From: Atriophallophorus winterbourni
Taxonomy: Eukaryota > Platyhelminthes > Trematoda > Plagiorchiida > Microphallidae
Direction of reading: 5' to 3'
Assembly: GCA_013407085.1 (NCBI GenBank)
Contig: JACCGJ010014034.1
Location: 1-64,000, forward strand
DNA length: 64,000 nt
Positions within the stretch are counted from its first letter, which is position 1; the number at the start of each line of letters is the position of its first letter. The translations under genes and the position numbers were made by a program. Positions 61,570 to 64,000 of this stretch are shown one piece after another. Under the pieces are notes generated by a model that saw only the letters and a list, made by a program, of their open reading frames with translations, had not been told where the DNA came from and made no database searches.

Positions 61570-62745
61570 AATGGTTCCAGCTCAAGTTAAGTACAGCTTT
61601 CTCTGAAACGGTCCAGCTTAAGGAGTGTGAAGATGTTGCTGCACCATTTCTTTTCGGAGAAAAACATAAAAGCGATGTGCCAACTCCTTCCGAACGTGAA
61701 ACGGTATGGCATGGAGTCGCAGCGGTGGTTGTTGGAAACGACTTTTATTATTTGGTAAACACGCCACGTATTACCTAAAGGAAAATAGTGATTGCCTAGC
61801 CGGAGTGACATACTCGATAAGTAAACCGACGGAACCGCATAATGTTAGTTCGGCGAAAGGGGATTGCAAAATGTATTTAAATGTTAGCATTAAAAAGGAG
61901 GACTACCGGTGGGAATCCCGTCCAGTCAGTACATACGTGCACAACTAGCGCCGCCTCGAGTTGTCTGTGTGACCTTGCCATTTGTTGCCGGGTGGTAGGC
62001 AGAATTTCGGAGATGTTGGCAACCCAGTGTAGCCAGCAATTTCCTGAAGGCGATTTCGAAATAAGAACCTTGGTCCGATATAACAATATCCGGACAAACG
62101 AACTGTGCAACCCAACGTTTAAAGTAAACGTCCGAAGCTGTCTCGAAATAGCAGTTGTTTAGCGGAATTGTTTCAGGCCACCCTGGCCATACGAGGGTGG
62201 TCACAGGTCGAATAGATCCAAATGGATTTAAAAGGAACGCTCATTCTGTTCGACAAAAGTTCTTCATGGAATAATGGTGTGTCGCTGGAGTTTTGTGCGT
62301 TAGCTTTTACTTAACACCCATTGCCGAATGCCCCTACTGGCTTTCGGTTAGATAAACCCACTCGTAATTAGTTTAATGTTAGCACGAATGTCAGGATGGG
62401 AAAAACTATTTTGGGTATACAAATACGACCGTTGAAAGCAGACGGGTTAAGTGGTCCGTAATCGCGTTGCGATACGACGCAACAGATATCTTTCCAGCCA
62501 TGTAACAAAGAGATAGATGTACTGTCGGGAGAAGAGGAGTTTCTAAACGGTGCGTTCCCGGAATCGGTAGCTTGCGTTGCAGCGTATTCTCTGAGATTGA
62601 CGGAGGATGGCATTTCTATTATACCTATTGCGTCACCGACAGGAGGTTGGGCCCTAGAGATATGTCTTATGTCAGTCGTCAATTGACTAACAAATTCCAT
62701 GTGTGTCTTCTATCTTGTAGAGTGCCTATCTTCGTGTGAAAGGAG
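61570..62745 (-). mobile_element. Ty3/Gypsy remnant: RNase H end and integrase
   Basis: Minus-strand order: RNase H end (FVSQLTTDIRHISRAQPP, 62650), degraded zinc region, integrase core (TTLVWPGWPETIPLNNCYFE, VISDQGSYFEIAFRKLLATL, HLRNSAYHPATNGKV; the second catalytic Asp in SDQG is visible), HRQLEAALVVHVCTDWTG, and a C-terminal part near 61600-61700 (TFGRSWHIAF). Frameshifts near 61975 and 61820. A different lineage from the CsRn1-like piece at 49020. Confidence 0.75.
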
Positions 62746-64000
62746 CAGATTTCAAAGTCAATGGATTTTAGTTACACTAAAACAAAGTTGTTACACCTCC
62801 AGTTAGAAACGAGCCCGTGATTTGGTGAGATCAGTTAAAACAAGTAGATAGTGAACCACAGAACATTCTTTCTTCAAAAATCTTGAAATTATACCGAAAG
62901 GTATGTTGTTAATGCTTTGCGAATCGAAGATTGCGATTTACTGTTTAAGGTCTCTTTAAAGGATCGTATATACATGAAAGTACATCAAATTATCAACTCT
63001 CTAATATTTTTTTCTAAATATGAACCATTTCTAATTTCATTGGCAACTATACCATCAAGAGAATGTTTAATTAGGCCCTAGTGGTGTTTTTTGACGACTA
63101 AGTTCAAGCGACGGCTTCGCCTTTTGAACCCCTTCGTCTTGGCTAAAAAAACAACGCTTATATTCCGAATCAAATCTTTTTTTGATTGACGGCGTTGTTC
63201 AGTACAATCAAGTTTGAAGGAGATGGAGAAATGAAAAAGGAGAAAAGGAGCAGTATTATTATTCGCGGCCTATTGACGTTACTGTCTTACATATCCCGTT
63301 GTTAGTTACTTCGCGCCATTTAGGTATTTTGAAAGTGGTCGTTGTCACTGGCCGGGCGGCGAAGGTCAATAAATATACTCGTGATGCTGACAAATTTTTA
63401 ATCATATGTTGGCGAAAGATAGAATAAATAGAATTGTACAATAATGAATATGTGGAGACACTATTCTGTAACACAGCCCCCAATATTGCTAAGAATACTG
63501 GATGCCGATCGTCATGATTAAAAAAAGCGATTCGGAGGCCCAAATAGGTGTCCAGTCACTTAATCTTCAGTCATTTAATCCACAGTTTGATAACTTCTTA
63601 AAAATGCAGAATACGTTTAACTGAAGTTATTTAGCAGGCGAGTTATGTAATTGATTTTAAGAATGTCAATCGTTTGGTAATTGAGTATCGCTGAATTGCT
63701 CGAGAGTCATGCCATGCAACGAAAAATATGTGAACTATGGATGAAAGCAGATTATGTGGCAGAAGATGATTTACGCCTCATGATTGTGCCGTTGAATGAT
63801 GTAGTCGACACTTTGAGATTTTAGCCGAATTTATGCCTCACAGTGAGAGGATGAATGAACTGTTATCTTATTTTGAACATACGTTAGTAGAGGTCGACGA
63901 ATTAGAGGTATAAGATAAAACTTTGCATCAGCTGTTTCCACCTGAAACCTGGAAAAAGTATAAAGACGCAAATAGTGATGTTGCCTGAAAAATAATGCTG
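62746..64000. other. No gene recognised
   Basis: The last 300 bases have short, broken plus-strand frames (EYFEHTLVEVDELEV-like) that could be decayed retroelement, but no family is recognised. Confidence 0.4.

Noticed and set aside
1..64000. CRISPR array, bacterial operon or prophage
   Set aside because: No regularly spaced repeats, no Shine-Dalgarno-led gene strings; introns and retroelements show a eukaryotic genome.

Overview
The window looks like gene-poor nuclear DNA of a digenean trematode (fluke). The evidence is intron-split genes with GT/AG junctions, many decayed non-LTR retrotransposons (RTE-like and CR1-like), Ty3/Gypsy remnants resembling the fluke CsRn1 group, a short interspersed repeat present about 28 times, and a hammerhead-ribozyme SINE of the Sm-alpha type known from flatworms. 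The species cannot be decided from the sequence alone. Nothing prokaryotic was seen.

Host genes. (1) About 5-5825, minus strand: two to four exons of an unrecognised, helix-rich protein, the best being 450-1397. (2) 24098-29922, plus strand: an adaptor with an N-terminal myristoylation signal and an IRS-type PTB domain, closest to FRS2, with a terminal exon carrying a YVNQ (GRB2-type) motif and a poly(A) signal. (3) 34212-46878, minus strand: a complete Ariadne-1-type RBR E3 ubiquitin ligase. Four exons join in phase to give 500 residues, with UBA-like, RING1, IBR, RING2 (catalytic Cys near residue 300) and Ariadne domains. (4) Possibly a small gene at 47165, divergent from Ariadne.

Mobile DNA fills most of the rest. 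4.6-11.5 kb: RTE-2 and RTE-3 pieces. 12.4-18.0 kb: stacked CR1-like elements, one nested in another. 18.0-23.7 kb: RTE-1, including a near-full-length dead copy. 27.8-28.7 and 37.8-38.6 kb: two pogo-like MITEs. 42.9-44.6, 49.0-49.2 and 61.6-62.7 kb: Gypsy remnants. 49.6-52.7 kb: CR1-C. 53.2-54.8 kb: RTE-1. 56.5-58.6 kb: CR1-A. 58.6-64 kb is mostly featureless AT-rich sequence.

The most notable system is a set of hammerhead ribozymes of two types. Two lie in a tRNA-derived SINE (2803-2847 and 35694-35738). Five lie in two related palindromic/tandem elements (36241-36765 and 40731-41129); the second has two direct-repeat ribozymes exactly 230 nt apart, the layout expected of a retrozyme or a Penelope-like terminal repeat. 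All lie in introns, and four are in the sense orientation of the host pre-mRNA. A second observation is that the abundant SINE shares its 3' end with RTE-3, which identifies its likely LINE partner. Family names such as RTE-1, CR1-A and SINE-A are provisional labels for this window only.
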